64,000 nt of DNA from Dialister pneumosintes (GCF_001717505.1 NZ_CP017037.1:411001-475000); one strand, 5' to 3'. Shown: positions 36,967-47,334, counted from the first letter of the stretch. Translations and numbers: made by a program. Notes: a model not told the origin generated them from the sequence alone.

Positions 36967-37843
36967 TTCAATCAGATATTTTTGGAGCGAAGCATTAAAA
37001 TCTCTTTTTCGAAATCGCTTTATGACGATAGCATCGATTTTGACAGTTACTTTGTCGATGTTTATTTTGGGCATGTTTTTATGTGTAGTTTTTAATATTG
37101 ATCATGCAGCCACCTATTTGGAGAGTCAGGTGGAAATGTCTATCTATCTAAAAGAAGATTTAACAACACCGCAGGTTATGGAAGTAGGGAAACATTTAAA
37201 AGCACTTCCGGGTGTGGAAAGTGTTTCTTTTGTAAATAAAGATGAAGCTTTAGCACAATTTAAAGAACAATTAGGAGAGCAAGCGGGGATATTGGAGGCT
37301 GTTAATGGCAATCCTCTTCCTGCGTCCTATTCACTTTCTTTTGATACACCGACACATCTGAAGCAAGCAGCAGTTATTGTATCTGAGTATAAGGCCGTAG
37401 AGTCTGTACAATATGGACAAGATATTATTGAACAGTTATACAAAGTAGCTCAATTTATTCGTATTGCCGGTGCTGTAATTATTGTGTTTTTAGCCGGTGC
37501 AGAATTATTTATTATCTCTAATACGATTCGACTTACTGTTTTCGCACGTCGAAGAGAAATTCAGATTATGAAGTATGTAGGTGCTACTAACGGTTTTATT
37601 CGTTGGCCATTTATTTATGAAGGTGTTGTTATAGGAATTATCGGTTCGGGGATTGCATCCATATTTATTTGGGAAGGGTATCAACTTGTTTTAGCTAAAA
37701 TTAATGAAGCGGGATTGGTATTTTTGCCACTTATGAGAGTGTATCCGTTTATGATGTATATTGTTTTGTCACTACTGATAGCGGGTGTTTTTATCGGGGC
37801 GCTCGGTAGTGCCATTTCATTGCGTAAGTATATGAAAGTGTGA
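36959..37843 (+). CDS. ftsX: cell division protein FtsX
   Basis: FtsX is the membrane partner of FtsE. Counting from ATG 36959 it has 294 residues: one N-terminal helix (about 22-44), an extracytoplasmic domain (about 47-165) of the kind that touches the EnvC/PcsB-type partner, and three C-terminal helices with FARRREIQIMKYVGATNGFIR between them. A TTG at 36953, five bases after GGGAGG, is an equally possible start; ATG is at 11 bases. The gene lies inside the end of ftsE. Confidence 0.93.
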   Translation: MFSSIRYFWSEALKSLFRNRFMTIASILTVTLSMFILGMFLCVVFNIDHAATYLESQVEMSIYLKEDLTTPQVMEVGKHLKALPGVESVSFVNKDEALAQFKEQLGEQAGILEAVNGNPLPASYSLSFDTPTHLKQAAVIVSEYKAVESVQYGQDIIEQLYKVAQFIRIAGAVIIVFLAGAELFIISNTIRLTVFARRREIQIMKYVGATNGFIRWPFIYEGVVIGIIGSGIASIFIWEGYQLVLAKINEAGLVFLPLMRVYPFMMYIVLSLLIAGVFIGALGSAISLRKYMKV

Positions 37844-37846
37844 GTT

Positions 37847-38989
37847 ATGAAAGAGCGTACATATATTATTGTTCCGGCAATGATTGCTTCGATGCTTCTT
37901 TTTAACTTAGTAAGTCCAACTTGGGCTGATGATACTACGGATAGCTTAAATAGTGAATTAGAAAGTATTCAAGGGCAAATTGGTAATGCACGAGCACAAA
38001 AAGCAAGCGCTGAAGAAATCATTAGAGAAATAGCTGTAAAACTTCATACTATACAAGTAGAATTGGATGCTGCTAATGCAGAGCTCGATCGAATTCATAG
38101 TGAAGAAGATAAAGTGAATGCTCAAATAAAACAAATTGAGTTAGAACTTGAAGCAGCTAGAAAACAATTATTGGAACGACAAGATTTATTAAATAAAAGA
38201 ATACGTGCTATTTATATTCATGGACAACTTAACTATTTAGAAGTTATTATGGGTTCTAAAAATTTTAGCGATTTTGCTAATAGGTTGGAATTGTTAAAGC
38301 GTGTTATTCGCTCTGATTATAATTTGATTCAAGATATTAGAGTAAGACAAGAACAAATTCAAGCTAAGATGAATGAGTTGTCCCTGCAGAAGCAAGAATT
38401 AGAAAAATTAGCAGCAGAAGCAACGAAAGCTCAACAAGCTATTGAAATGAAACGTGCTGAACAACAAGCCGTTATGGATAGTGCAAAAGCTCAAAGAGAT
38501 GCCGCTGAGCAGATGGAACAAGACTTAATTGCATCCAGTGAAAGAATTAGACAACAAATTCAGGCTCGTCAAGGGGGAGGCATGGAACCGCAAGTTATTG
38601 GAAGCGGTATTCTTGGTTATCCTTGCAGTGGGCCAATTACATCTCCTTTCGGTTATCGAATACACCCTATTTTTGGGACAACTATCTATCACTCAGGGAT
38701 TGACATTGGCGTAGATGAAGGTACGCCGGTTCATGCTGCAGATAGTGGGGTAGTTATTTATTCCGGTAGCGGACTTACAGGGTATGGTAATGTTGTTATT
38801 ATTGACCATGGGAACGGATTGTCTACTTTATATGCACATAATAGTGCGTTGTTAGTCTCTGAAGGAGAATCCGTATCTAAAGGGCAAGTAGTGGCTTACT
38901 CCGGTATGACAGGATATGCTACCGGTCCTCATGTACATTTTGAAGTTCGTGTTAATGGGTCACCTACAGATCCTATGGGATATTTATAA
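37847..38989 (+). CDS. M23/LytM peptidase with coiled coil (EnvC-like hydrolase or activator)
   Basis: The 380-residue protein has a signal peptide (residues 1-27, ending SPTWA), a long coiled coil (about 32-235) rich in Glu, Gln and Lys, and a C-terminal LytM domain (about 262-378). The zinc ligands appear intact: His282 and Asp286 in HSGID and His362 and His364 in HVHFE. EnvC itself has lost such residues, so here direct endopeptidase activity is possible. Being immediately after ftsEX, it is the likely partner of FtsX, as EnvC or PcsB is in other bacteria. The ATG comes four bases after the ftsX stop. Confidence 0.92.
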   Translation: MKERTYIIVPAMIASMLLFNLVSPTWADDTTDSLNSELESIQGQIGNARAQKASAEEIIREIAVKLHTIQVELDAANAELDRIHSEEDKVNAQIKQIELELEAARKQLLERQDLLNKRIRAIYIHGQLNYLEVIMGSKNFSDFANRLELLKRVIRSDYNLIQDIRVRQEQIQAKMNELSLQKQELEKLAAEATKAQQAIEMKRAEQQAVMDSAKAQRDAAEQMEQDLIASSERIRQQIQARQGGGMEPQVIGSGILGYPCSGPITSPFGYRIHPIFGTTIYHSGIDIGVDEGTPVHAADSGVVIYSGSGLTGYGNVVIIDHGNGLSTLYAHNSALLVSEGESVSKGQVVAYSGMTGYATGPHVHFEVRVNGSPTDPMGYL

Positions 38990-40140
38990 TGAAAAGAATA
39001 TATGATACTACGTGGAAAAAGATCCTTTTGTGGGTAATATCTTGTATTATAGGTAGTATTACTTTAATCGGTCTTTTTCTGTTTGTATTTTTTGAAAATC
39101 CAAAAGCCTTTATTCAATTTATCAATGATTACCGATTGGTTCGTACCCATTATTTTCGGACAATAAGTGATGAAGAGCTGTTTCAGGGAGCAGTGAAAGG
39201 ACTTGTTCAACAATTGGAAGATCCTTACTCTGTATATCTTTTTGGTGATAATTATAAAGGATTTATTGAACAAACAACCGGTGAATTTGGTGGAGTAGGC
39301 ATTGTAATCGGATCTAATCTTGATAATAAGTTTTTAATTCTTTCTGTTTTCAAAAAAGGACCGGCACATGATGCCGGTATTGAATCCGGAGGAGAGTTAA
39401 TTGCTGTAGATGGAGAATCTGTTGCAGGATTGGAACCGGAATTTGTTACTAAAAAAATTCGAGGGAAAATAGGTACAACTGTTACACTTTCCATTTTAAA
39501 AGATGGAGAACGTAAGGAGTACACCATGCAACGATCTGATATTGTTATGCCGACAGTTTCTTCCGATTTTGTAGAAAGGGATATCGGCTATATTCATATT
39601 TATTCTTTTGCAAAGCATACACCGGAAGAGTTTGCTGAAGAATTAGATAAGTTAAAGAAGTTAGGAGTAAAAAAACTTATTATTGATTTAAGAATGAATC
39701 CCGGAGGGACGATTGAATCAGTTGTAGACGTGGCAAATCAAATATTAACTAAAGGCTCTATAGTAAGTTTTGAATCTAAAAATGGAAAATCGCATACATA
39801 TACAATTGATGGAGTTGATACCCCTTTACCGTTAATTGTATTAATAGATAAAAATAGTGCGAGTGCTTCTGAAATTTTGGCAGGAGCAGTACAAGATAAA
39901 AAGGAAGGCCTTATCATCGGACAAAACAGTTTTGGTAAAGGGACAGTACAATCTATTATTTCTTTAGATGAACAATCTGCATTAAAAATTTCTATTGCTC
40001 AGTATTTGACCGCAGCAGGAAGAAAAATAGATAAAGTAGGAATTAAGCCGGATATAGAAGTAGAGCCGGCAGGTATATTATTTAATATTAGAAATGACGT
40101 AGTTATTCAGAGAGCTGTTCATATATTTAATACGAACTAA
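38989..40140 (+). CDS. ctpA: C-terminal processing protease, S41 family
   Basis: This 383-residue periplasmic or extracellular protease has a single N-terminal helix (about 11-32), a PDZ domain (about 90-175, GGVGIVIG ... GTTVTLSI) and the S41 core. The catalytic Ser292 lies in SASASEI and Lys317 in NSFGKGTVQ. CtpA proteases degrade peptidoglycan hydrolases and process exported proteins. The start shares bases with the M23 gene stop (ATGA-type overlap), so it might control turnover of that product; that link is inference. A terminator follows. Confidence 0.94.
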   Translation: MKRIYDTTWKKILLWVISCIIGSITLIGLFLFVFFENPKAFIQFINDYRLVRTHYFRTISDEELFQGAVKGLVQQLEDPYSVYLFGDNYKGFIEQTTGEFGGVGIVIGSNLDNKFLILSVFKKGPAHDAGIESGGELIAVDGESVAGLEPEFVTKKIRGKIGTTVTLSILKDGERKEYTMQRSDIVMPTVSSDFVERDIGYIHIYSFAKHTPEEFAEELDKLKKLGVKKLIIDLRMNPGGTIESVVDVANQILTKGSIVSFESKNGKSHTYTIDGVDTPLPLIVLIDKNSASASEILAGAVQDKKEGLIIGQNSFGKGTVQSIISLDEQSALKISIAQYLTAAGRKIDKVGIKPDIEVEPAGILFNIRNDVVIQRAVHIFNTN

Positions 40141-40178
40141 AAAACTTATAGTAGTAGAAATGCTACTATAAGTTTTTT
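40139..40178. terminator. terminator after ctpA
   Basis: AAAAAACTTATAGTAG pairs perfectly with CTACTATAAGTTTTTT around an eight-base loop. Confidence 0.9.
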
Positions 40179-40269
40179 ATATTTATATCAGTTGCGACCG
40201 TTAAATACATTTGATACAATGTCAATGTATATTTTATAATGATAGTAACGATTATAAATAACAGTAGTT

Positions 40270-40299
40270 TTGACAAGGAGGGTAAATAAAACATATACA
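40270..40299 (+). promoter_or_regulatory. glmU promoter
   Basis: TTGACA (40270-40275) and TATACA (40294-40299) are separated by 18 bases, 66 bases before glmU. It should drive glmU-prs-pth-tmk. Confidence 0.65.
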
Positions 40300-40364
40300 T
40301 CCAAGTCGGAAAAACTGTTTTTTTATTCGTATAAATAAATCTTCAGCATATAATGGGAGTAAAA

Positions 40365-41741
40365 ATGGAACAGTTATCAGCTATTGTCTTGGCAGCAGGA
40401 CAAGGTACAAGAATGAAATCTAAGTTACCTAAAGTATTACATCAGGTATGCGGAATCCCTATGATTCAACAGGTTGTTCGGATTATAAAAGCTGCCGGAT
40501 GTGAAAACTGCATTGCTGTCACAGGATTTAAGGAAGAGTTAGTACGTACATCATTAGGCGATACGGTACAATTTGCACATCAAACCGAACAATTAGGAAC
40601 GGGGCATGCAGTTATGCAGGCATTACCTCTTATTAAAGAAAATATGGATGGTTATGTATTAGTCATTTGTGGTGACACGCCCTTAATTAAAACAGAAACT
40701 ATTAAGAAATTAATTTCTATTTGTATAAAGAATCAGGCAGCGGCGACCGTACTTACAGCACAATTAGACAATCCTTTCGGTTATGGGCGAGTTATTCGAG
40801 ATTCTACAGGCAATATGCGCTGTATTGTAGAGCAGAAAGACGGTTCTCCTGAACAGCTTAAAATTAAAGAGATTAATACCGGAACTTATTGCTTTAAAAT
40901 TAAAGAACTTATCGACGCATTAAGTAAAATTGATAATAATAATGCGCAGAAAGAATACTATTTAACAGATGTATTTGAAATTATGATTCGTCAGAAACAA
41001 TTAGTGATTCCTGTGATAGCTGAGGATTCGGATGAAACGATGGGGGTTAATTCCAGAATTCAATTAGCTGCTGCAAATAAAATTCTTTATTTACGTAAAG
41101 CAGAAGAACTTATGGGTGAAGGTATTACTATCATCTCTCCTGAAAATACTTATATTGAACAAGATGTAACGGTAGGACCTGATACTGTAATTTTCCCGGG
41201 TACTATTCTTTCAGGAAAAACAATTATCGGATGTGATTGTATAATAGGACCTGATACACAACTTGAAAATGTGATATGTGGCGATAATAACCAATTAAAT
41301 CGTGTATATGCACATGATTGCTCTATTGGAAACCAAAATCAAATAGGCCCTTTTGTTCATCTTCGTCCACATACTGATATTCACGATAAAATTAAAATTG
41401 GAAATTTTGTAGAAGTGAAAAATTCAGTTATAGATGATGGAACTAAACTCCCTCATCATATTTATTGTGGTGATGCAGATTTAGGTAAAAATGTTAACTT
41501 TGGTTGTGGTACGGTAACCGTTAATTTTGATGGAAAAAATAAATATAGGACAGTAGTAGAAGAGCATGCATTTATAGGTTGTAATACTAATTTAATTGCA
41601 CCGATACATATAGGAAAAAAAGCCTTTACAGCTGCCGGCTCTACTATCACTAAAGATGTTCCTGCAAATGGACTGGCCATTGCAAGAACACATCAAAAGG
41701 TTAAAGAAAATTGGGTGACAGAAGACACCTATAAAGATTAA
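40365..41741 (+). CDS. glmU: bifunctional UDP-GlcNAc pyrophosphorylase / glucosamine-1-phosphate acetyltransferase
   Basis: GlmU makes UDP-GlcNAc, needed for peptidoglycan and other envelope polymers. Counting from ATG 40365, 458 residues: N-terminal pyrophosphorylase domain with LAAGQGTRMKSKLPKVLH starting at residue 9, and the left-handed beta-helix acetyltransferase domain from about 245 (VTVGPDTVIFPG). The C-terminal domain retains GNFVEVKNS and CGTVTVNFDGKNK. The ATG at 40353 has no ribosome site; GGGAG at 40355 suits ATG 40365. Confidence 0.96.
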   Translation: MEQLSAIVLAAGQGTRMKSKLPKVLHQVCGIPMIQQVVRIIKAAGCENCIAVTGFKEELVRTSLGDTVQFAHQTEQLGTGHAVMQALPLIKENMDGYVLVICGDTPLIKTETIKKLISICIKNQAAATVLTAQLDNPFGYGRVIRDSTGNMRCIVEQKDGSPEQLKIKEINTGTYCFKIKELIDALSKIDNNNAQKEYYLTDVFEIMIRQKQLVIPVIAEDSDETMGVNSRIQLAAANKILYLRKAEELMGEGITIISPENTYIEQDVTVGPDTVIFPGTILSGKTIIGCDCIIGPDTQLENVICGDNNQLNRVYAHDCSIGNQNQIGPFVHLRPHTDIHDKIKIGNFVEVKNSVIDDGTKLPHHIYCGDADLGKNVNFGCGTVTVNFDGKNKYRTVVEEHAFIGCNTNLIAPIHIGKKAFTAAGSTITKDVPANGLAIARTHQKVKENWVTEDTYKD

Positions 41742-41792
41742 AATAGTATTCAGAAATGTTTTTATAAGATATTCCAATAAAGGAGAACCGTC

Positions 41793-42746
41793 ATGGAAAT
41801 GGAAGACACTTCAAGACTTAAAATTTTCACAGGTAATGCGCATCCAGAACTCGCAAAAGAAATTTGTGAGTATATTGGAGTTCCACTGGGAAAAGCAATT
41901 TGTGGACGCTTCAATAATGGTGAAATTCAAGTTATGGTAAATGAAAGTGTTCGAGGTAAAGATGTATTTATTATTCAACCGACAGGGGCTCCTGTAAATG
42001 ATAATTTGATGGAATTATTAATTATGGTTGATGCAATGAAGAGAGCTTCAGCTCGTCATATTACGGTTTTTGTTCCTTATTATGGCTATGCACGTCAAGA
42101 TAGAAAAACTAGAGGAAGAGAACCTATCAGTTCTAAGTTGGTAGCTGATTTGATGAGTGCAGCAGGAGTTACTCGTGTAGTAACTATGGATCTTCACGCC
42201 GGACAAATCCAAGGATTTTTTAATGTTCCTGTGGATCATTTAATGTCCACTTCCATTCTTTCCAGTTATATTAAGTCCATGAATTTAGAAAATTTAACAA
42301 TTGTTTCTCCTGATCTTGGAGGAGTTACCAGAGCCAGAGAATTGGCAGATCGTTTAAATGCACCTATTGCAATTATTGAAAAACGTAGACCGGAACCGGG
42401 TGTTGCTAAAGTTATGAACATCATTGGAAAAGTAGAAGGTCGAAATTGTGTTCTTGTTGATGATATTGTTGATACGGCAGGTTCTTTATGTGAAGGTGCT
42501 AAAGCATTAAATAATGCAGGCGCACTTGGTGTATATGCAGCAGTTTGTCATCCGGTTCTTACTGCTCCTGCTACAGAAAGAATTATAGACTCCCCAATTA
42601 AACAATTGATTGTAACTAATTCTTTAGCTATTCCTGAAGAAAAACGGAATGAAAAAATTAAAGTATTATCTGTAGCACCATTATTAGGAGATGCTATTAT
42701 GCGTATTTTTCATGATGCTTCTGTAAGCTCACTATTTGATAAATAA
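41793..42746 (+). CDS. prs: ribose-phosphate pyrophosphokinase
   Basis: Prs makes PRPP from ribose 5-phosphate and ATP, the precursor for nucleotides, His and Trp. The 317-residue protein has the flexible loop [15 protein letters not shown], the binding signature [18 protein letters not shown], and the PRPP loop [15 protein letters not shown] 41793 follows AAAGGAGAA. Its stop overlaps the pth start (TAATG). The glmU-prs-pth order is common in Firmicutes. Confidence 0.97.
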   Translation: MEMEDTSRLKIFTGNAHPELAKEICEYIGVPLGKAICGRFNNGEIQVMVNESVRGKDVFIIQPTGAPVNDNLMELLIMVDAMKRASARHITVFVPYYGYARQDRKTRGREPISSKLVADLMSAAGVTRVVTMDLHAGQIQGFFNVPVDHLMSTSILSSYIKSMNLENLTIVSPDLGGVTRARELADRLNAPIAIIEKRRPEPGVAKVMNIIGKVEGRNCVLVDDIVDTAGSLCEGAKALNNAGALGVYAAVCHPVLTAPATERIIDSPIKQLIVTNSLAIPEEKRNEKIKVLSVAPLLGDAIMRIFHDASVSSLFDK

Positions 42747-43312
42747 TGAAACTAATTGTAGGATTAGGAAATCCAGGTAAAGAATATGTAGCAACTCGTC
42801 ATAATGTTGGGTTTGATGTGATTGATGAGTTGGCAACTCGATGGAAAATTTCTGCATGGAAAAAAGATTTTAGTGCAGAAATCGCTATGATTACTATAAA
42901 TGAAGAGAAGGTTTGTCTTATGAAACCTTTAACTTATATGAATAAAAGTGGAGATGCCATAAATACCGCTGTCAGATTTTATAAAATCTGTGCAGATGAT
43001 ATTTGGGTTATTTGTGATGATTTAGATCTTCCTGTGGGAAAGATACGTATTCGCAAAAAAGGATCTGCCGGAGGTCATAATGGATTAAAATCTATTATTT
43101 CTCATATGGGACAAGATTTCCCACGTTTTCGTATAGGTGTTGGACATCCTAAAGATGGACATACTGTAATTGAGCATGTACTTGGTAGACCTTATGGTGC
43201 TGACATTGTAGCTGTCAATAAAGCTATAAAATATACAGCAGATGCTGTTATAGGTGCTCTTGATAAAGGGATAGATAAAGCAATGAATGCATTTAATCCG
43301 AAACGAGGATAA
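42746..43312 (+). CDS. pth: peptidyl-tRNA hydrolase
   Basis: Pth recycles peptidyl-tRNA released from stalled ribosomes. The 188-residue protein shows VGLGNPGKEY at residues 5-14, the catalytic His19 in TRHNVGF, LMKPLTYMNKSG, and GGHNGLKSI in the middle. Start ATG shares a base with the prs stop. A second gene, tmk, follows after 75 bases. Confidence 0.97.
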   Translation: MKLIVGLGNPGKEYVATRHNVGFDVIDELATRWKISAWKKDFSAEIAMITINEEKVCLMKPLTYMNKSGDAINTAVRFYKICADDIWVICDDLDLPVGKIRIRKKGSAGGHNGLKSIISHMGQDFPRFRIGVGHPKDGHTVIEHVLGRPYGADIVAVNKAIKYTADAVIGALDKGIDKAMNAFNPKRG

Positions 43313-43387
43313 TTAGAACAGACTATAATGAATATAACAAATTCGTTATGGTCTGTTTACTATATCCCGTTAGAAGAGGAGTTGATT

Positions 43388-44062
43388 ATGAAAGGTGCTT
43401 TAATTGTATTTGAAGGAATTGATGGTAGTGGGAAAGCTACACAATCCTCTTTACTTACAAAAAAATTAAAACAAGAAGGAAAGTCAGTTATGCATATATC
43501 CTTTCCGGATTATGCAAGTCCGGCTTCTTCTTTGGTGAAAATGTATCTCAATGGAGATTTTGGAAGCAAACCTACAGATGTGAATCCTCATGCCGCTTCT
43601 TTATTATATGCACTAGACCGATTTGCATCTTATCGTACAAAATGGAAAGAGTTTTATCTTTCGGGAGGCATTGTTATTGCAGATCGTTATACCACCAGTA
43701 ATATGGTTCATCAAATGACTAAGTATTCAAATGTCACAGAAAGAGATAGTTTCTTATGTTGGTTAGAAGATCTTGAATACAATAAATTGGAGTTACCACA
43801 ACCTGACTTAGTTGTATTGTTAGATGTACCATTATCAGTTTCAAAAAAGTTAGTACTTGAAAGAGCAAAAGAAGGTGGCTCTATGGATATTCATGAACAA
43901 CATCTTGATTATTTATCACAATGCTACGAAGCTTATCAACAACTATGTGATAAATACCATTGGCAAAGGATTGCTTGTACAGAAGATGGAGAGTTGAGAC
44001 TTATTGAAGATATAACGAAAGAAGTAGAAGAAGTAGTAGATTCTTTGTTAGTAACTTTATAA
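43388..44062 (+). CDS. tmk: thymidylate kinase
   Basis: Tmk phosphorylates dTMP to dTDP. Counting from ATG 43388 (behind GAGGAG), 224 residues. The P-loop is GIDGSGKAT at residues 10-18, in which the usual Lys-Thr-Thr/Ser-Thr is Lys-Ala-Thr, a known feature of a divergent subgroup with the DRF and DRYTTSN segments. The LID region follows LERAKEGG. Long-form clostridial-type tmk also has the inserted SFPDYASPAS stretch seen here. The frame from 43328 lacks a ribosome site. Confidence 0.9.
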   Translation: MKGALIVFEGIDGSGKATQSSLLTKKLKQEGKSVMHISFPDYASPASSLVKMYLNGDFGSKPTDVNPHAASLLYALDRFASYRTKWKEFYLSGGIVIADRYTTSNMVHQMTKYSNVTERDSFLCWLEDLEYNKLELPQPDLVVLLDVPLSVSKKLVLERAKEGGSMDIHEQHLDYLSQCYEAYQQLCDKYHWQRIACTEDGELRLIEDITKEVEEVVDSLLVTL

Positions 44063-44125
44063 AAATTCAAAACTTGTAAACAGTATAAAAATCATTTATA
44101 CTGTAGCAGTTAAGAAGAATAATTT

Positions 44126-44303
44126 CTCTTCAGGGCAAGGTGTAACTCCTTACCGGTGGTAAAGCCCACGAGCCATGTGCTGATTTGGTGAAACTCCAAA
44201 GCCGACAGTAATAGAATATATATATTCTTAAGTCTGGATGAAAGATAGAGGAAAGTATTATAATCAATGCCACGTCCTGAGGAATTCAGGAGGTGGCTTT
44301 TTT
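44126..44303 (+). promoter_or_regulatory. FMN riboswitch (RFN element) with expression platform
   Basis: The conserved RFN pieces appear in order: TCTTCAGGGCAAGGTG, AAAGCCCACGAGCC, GATTTGGTGAAACTCC, AAGCCGACAGT and AGTCTGGATGAAAGA (44126-44251). Downstream a hairpin GCCACGTCCTGA/TCAGGAGGTGGC (44269-44297) with six T residues acts as terminator; the ribD ribosome site AGGAGG lies within its right arm. FMN binding should therefore shut off the rib operon. Confidence 0.95.
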
Positions 44304-45423
44304 GAGTGAAGAAATAGACAAAAAGTACATGAGAAGAGCTCTAACATTAGCACTCAAAGGTAGAGGGTATACAAGGCCAAATCCTATAGTTGGGGCTGTT
44401 CTTGTAAAGGATGACAGAATTATTGGAGAAGGTTGGCATAAAAAGTTTGGTGATTCTCATGCAGAAGTGAATGCATTTACATCTGCCTTGGAAGATCCTA
44501 CAGGTGCCACTTTATATATCACTTTAGAACCTTGTTCTCATTACGGAAAGACTCCTCCTTGTGCCGATCTCATTATAAAGAAAAAAGTAGCACGTGTGGT
44601 ATGTGCGATGCAGGATCCGAATCCTGTAGTGTCGGGGCGCGGATTAGAATTATTGCAATCACATGGTATTAGCGTTACAGTTGGTATATTAGAAAAAGAA
44701 GCAAAAAAAGTTAATGATATTTTTTTAAAATATATAGTGTATCAAACTCCTTTTGTATTGTATAAAGCAGCGATGTCATTGGATGGAAAAATTGCTTGTT
44801 ATACAGGAGATTCTCGATGGGTTAGCAGTGAAGAATCAAGAAAAGATGTGCATAAACTTCGTAGTGTATATACAGGAATTATGGTAGGGGCAGGTACTAT
44901 TATTGCAGATAATCCTCGACTTACAGCACGTATAGAAGGGGCTATAAATCCTATTAGAATTATTGTAGATGGAAATTTATCTATTCCAACTACAGCTCGT
45001 GTATTTAAGGAAAAAGGAAGAAATATTATATTAACAACTTCTGACGCTTCAAACTCTAAAAAAAATGAATTTGAAAACCTTGGGGCGGAGATATTTTGTT
45101 ATGATAGCTCCTTTATAGGTAAAGTGGATTTAAAAAAAGCCATGATAGGATTAGGTTCTTTAGGTATTGATTCTATTTTATTAGAAGGTGGACCTACGCT
45201 GGCTACTGAAGCATTGAAAGCCGGAATTATTGACAAAGTACGCTTTTATTATGCACCTAAAATTATTGGTGGAAACCAAGCAATTTCTTCATTTGTAGGT
45301 AAAGGTGTGCCAACCATGGATAAATCTTTACTTCTTAATGATGTTTCTTATGAAACTTTGGGAGAAGATTTTGTTATAGAGGCGTATTTAAGAAAACCAT
45401 ATAAGTTAGATGCATTAAATTAA
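44302..45423 (+). CDS. ribD: bifunctional riboflavin biosynthesis deaminase/reductase RibD
   Basis: RibD carries out deamination then reduction of the pyrimidine intermediate in riboflavin synthesis. Start TTG 44302, eight bases after AGGAGG (44288-44293), gives 373 residues; an upstream GTG 44293 is in frame but is part of the ribosome site. The zinc site has His53 and Glu55 (HAEVNA), Cys78 (LEPCSHYGKTPPC) and Cys87; the reductase domain begins at about 145 with KAAMSLDGKIA. The gene is under the FMN riboswitch. Confidence 0.96.
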   Translation: MSEEIDKKYMRRALTLALKGRGYTRPNPIVGAVLVKDDRIIGEGWHKKFGDSHAEVNAFTSALEDPTGATLYITLEPCSHYGKTPPCADLIIKKKVARVVCAMQDPNPVVSGRGLELLQSHGISVTVGILEKEAKKVNDIFLKYIVYQTPFVLYKAAMSLDGKIACYTGDSRWVSSEESRKDVHKLRSVYTGIMVGAGTIIADNPRLTARIEGAINPIRIIVDGNLSIPTTARVFKEKGRNIILTTSDASNSKKNEFENLGAEIFCYDSSFIGKVDLKKAMIGLGSLGIDSILLEGGPTLATEALKAGIIDKVRFYYAPKIIGGNQAISSFVGKGVPTMDKSLLLNDVSYETLGEDFVIEAYLRKPYKLDALN

Positions 45424-45447
45424 AAGTAATAATGAAATGAGGTTTAT

Positions 45448-46107
45448 ATGTTTACCGGTATTATTGAAGAAATTGGGGTTTTAAAAGAAAGAAGAGATGG
45501 CAGTCATAGTTGCACACTTACTGTCCGGTGTGAAAAAATATTGGAAGGTACCAAAATTGGGGATAGCATAGCAGTTAATGGAACTTGTCTTACTGTTACT
45601 AAGTTAAATGCTGATTCTTTTGATGTCGATGTTACACCTGAAACTATGCGAAGAACAGCCTTTTCTATCGTGAGAGTCGGTTCTAAGCTTAATTTAGAAA
45701 GAGCACTCCGAATAGGGGATAGATTAGGAGGGCACCTAGTATCCGGTCATGTGGATTTTGTGGGAAAACTTATAAAAAAAGAACAAGAAGGTAATGCTGT
45801 TAATCTTACATTTTCTGTACCCGAACAATGGATGAAGTATATATTGGCAAAAGGTTCTATTGCTATTGATGGAGTAAGTTTAACTATAGCAAAAAAACAA
45901 AGTAACTCTTTTTTCGTATCATTGATACCACATACGGGAGAAATGACAATACTTCTGTTGAAACAAATAGGAGACCCGGTGAATATAGAATGTGATTGTA
46001 TTGGTAAATATATAGAACAATTGATAGGACATAACACCTCATCATCCATTGGTGTGACTATGGATACTTTGATTGCAGGAGGGTATAAAGGACATTATGG
46101 AAAATAA
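45448..46107 (+). CDS. ribE: riboflavin synthase, alpha chain
   Basis: RibE (RibC in some nomenclatures) dismutates two lumazine molecules to riboflavin. The 219-residue protein consists of two similar lumazine-binding domains, starting with [10 protein letters not shown] and with GHLVSGHVD in the middle; the second domain contains [15 protein letters not shown] 45448 lies behind GAGG. It overlaps the start of ribBA by 11 bases. Confidence 0.96.
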   Translation: MFTGIIEEIGVLKERRDGSHSCTLTVRCEKILEGTKIGDSIAVNGTCLTVTKLNADSFDVDVTPETMRRTAFSIVRVGSKLNLERALRIGDRLGGHLVSGHVDFVGKLIKKEQEGNAVNLTFSVPEQWMKYILAKGSIAIDGVSLTIAKKQSNSFFVSLIPHTGEMTILLLKQIGDPVNIECDCIGKYIEQLIGHNTSSSIGVTMDTLIAGGYKGHYGK

Positions 46108-47299
46108 ATATAATACAGTGGAAGAAATTATTGAAGAAATAAAAAAAGGAAAATGTGTAATTATTCAAGATTCAGAATCAAGAGAAAATGAAGGCGATTA
46201 TATTTGCGCAGCTGAATTTGCTACACCTGAAAATATAAATTTAATGGTCTCAGAAGGAAAAGGTATTATTTGTATGCCTATGTCCAATGAAGAATCTGAA
46301 CGATTACAATTGGCACCTATGGTACGTAATAATACGGATAATCATCATACAGCATTTCTTGAATCTATTGATTTTGATGAAACCATAACCGGAGTTTCTG
46401 CTTATGAACGTTCTGCAACGGCTTTAGCCGTTGTGAATGACAATGTAGATTACACACGGTTTAGAAAACCCGGACATATGTTTCCTCTTCGTGCTAAAAA
46501 GTGGGGAGTATTAGAGCGTCCCGGTCATACAGAAGCAACTGTTGATTTCTGTCGTTTAGCCGGATTTAGACCCATCGGATTATGCTGTGAAATTATTAAT
46601 GAAGATGGGAGCATGGCAAGAAAAGAGGATTTATTTCGTATTGCGAAAGAAAAAGGGCTTAAAATTGGTAATATTCAAGACTTAATAGATTATAGAAAAA
46701 AACATGAAAAATTAATGGAACGAGTGACCGAAGCACGTTTACCTACCTCTTATGGAGTATTCAAAATTATTGGCTACATTAACAAATTAAATGGGGAACA
46801 TCATGTGGCACTTGTCATGGGAGATATTTCAAAAGGAAAATCGGTATTATGTAGAATTCATTCGGAATGTCTTACCGGAGATTGTTTCGGTTCTATAAAA
46901 TGTGATTGTGGACCGCAACTCGATGCGGCTTTAAAACGAATTGCACAAGAAGGACAAGGTGTTTTACTTTATTTAAGACAAGAAGGTAGAGGTATTGGTC
47001 TTATAAATAAAATTAAAGCATATGCTTTACAAGACCAAGGATATGATACGATTGAAGCTAATCTAAAGCTTGGATTTGCTGCCGATCTTAGAGACTATAT
47101 GGTAGGAGCACAGATGTTACAAGATCTTGGAATTCATAGTATTCGACTTATGACTAATAATCCTCAAAAAGTTCATGATGTATCAGGTTACCAAATTACT
47201 ATTGCAGAACGTGTTCCGATTGAAATTGAACCTAATGCAGAAGATAAGCATTATTTGAAAGTGAAGCAAGAAAAAATGGGGCATATGCTTCACGTTTAG
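46097..47299 (+). CDS. ribBA: bifunctional DHBP synthase / GTP cyclohydrolase II
   Basis: RibBA supplies both precursors of riboflavin. The N-terminal DHBP synthase domain (about 1-205) has SRENEGDY and [16 protein letters not shown]; the C-terminal GTP cyclohydrolase II domain has zinc ligands Cys258, Cys269 and Cys271 ([18 protein letters not shown]). Counting from ATG 46097, 400 residues. The frame runs back to 46073, but ATG 46097 follows AAAGGA. The two-domain layout is standard. Confidence 0.96.
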   Translation: MENKYNTVEEIIEEIKKGKCVIIQDSESRENEGDYICAAEFATPENINLMVSEGKGIICMPMSNEESERLQLAPMVRNNTDNHHTAFLESIDFDETITGVSAYERSATALAVVNDNVDYTRFRKPGHMFPLRAKKWGVLERPGHTEATVDFCRLAGFRPIGLCCEIINEDGSMARKEDLFRIAKEKGLKIGNIQDLIDYRKKHEKLMERVTEARLPTSYGVFKIIGYINKLNGEHHVALVMGDISKGKSVLCRIHSECLTGDCFGSIKCDCGPQLDAALKRIAQEGQGVLLYLRQEGRGIGLINKIKAYALQDQGYDTIEANLKLGFAADLRDYMVGAQMLQDLGIHSIRLMTNNPQKVHDVSGYQITIAERVPIEIEPNAEDKHYLKVKQEKMGHMLHV

Positions 47300-47334
47300 T
47301 TTTTTATTAGTTTTTGTTAATAAAGGAGATTTAT

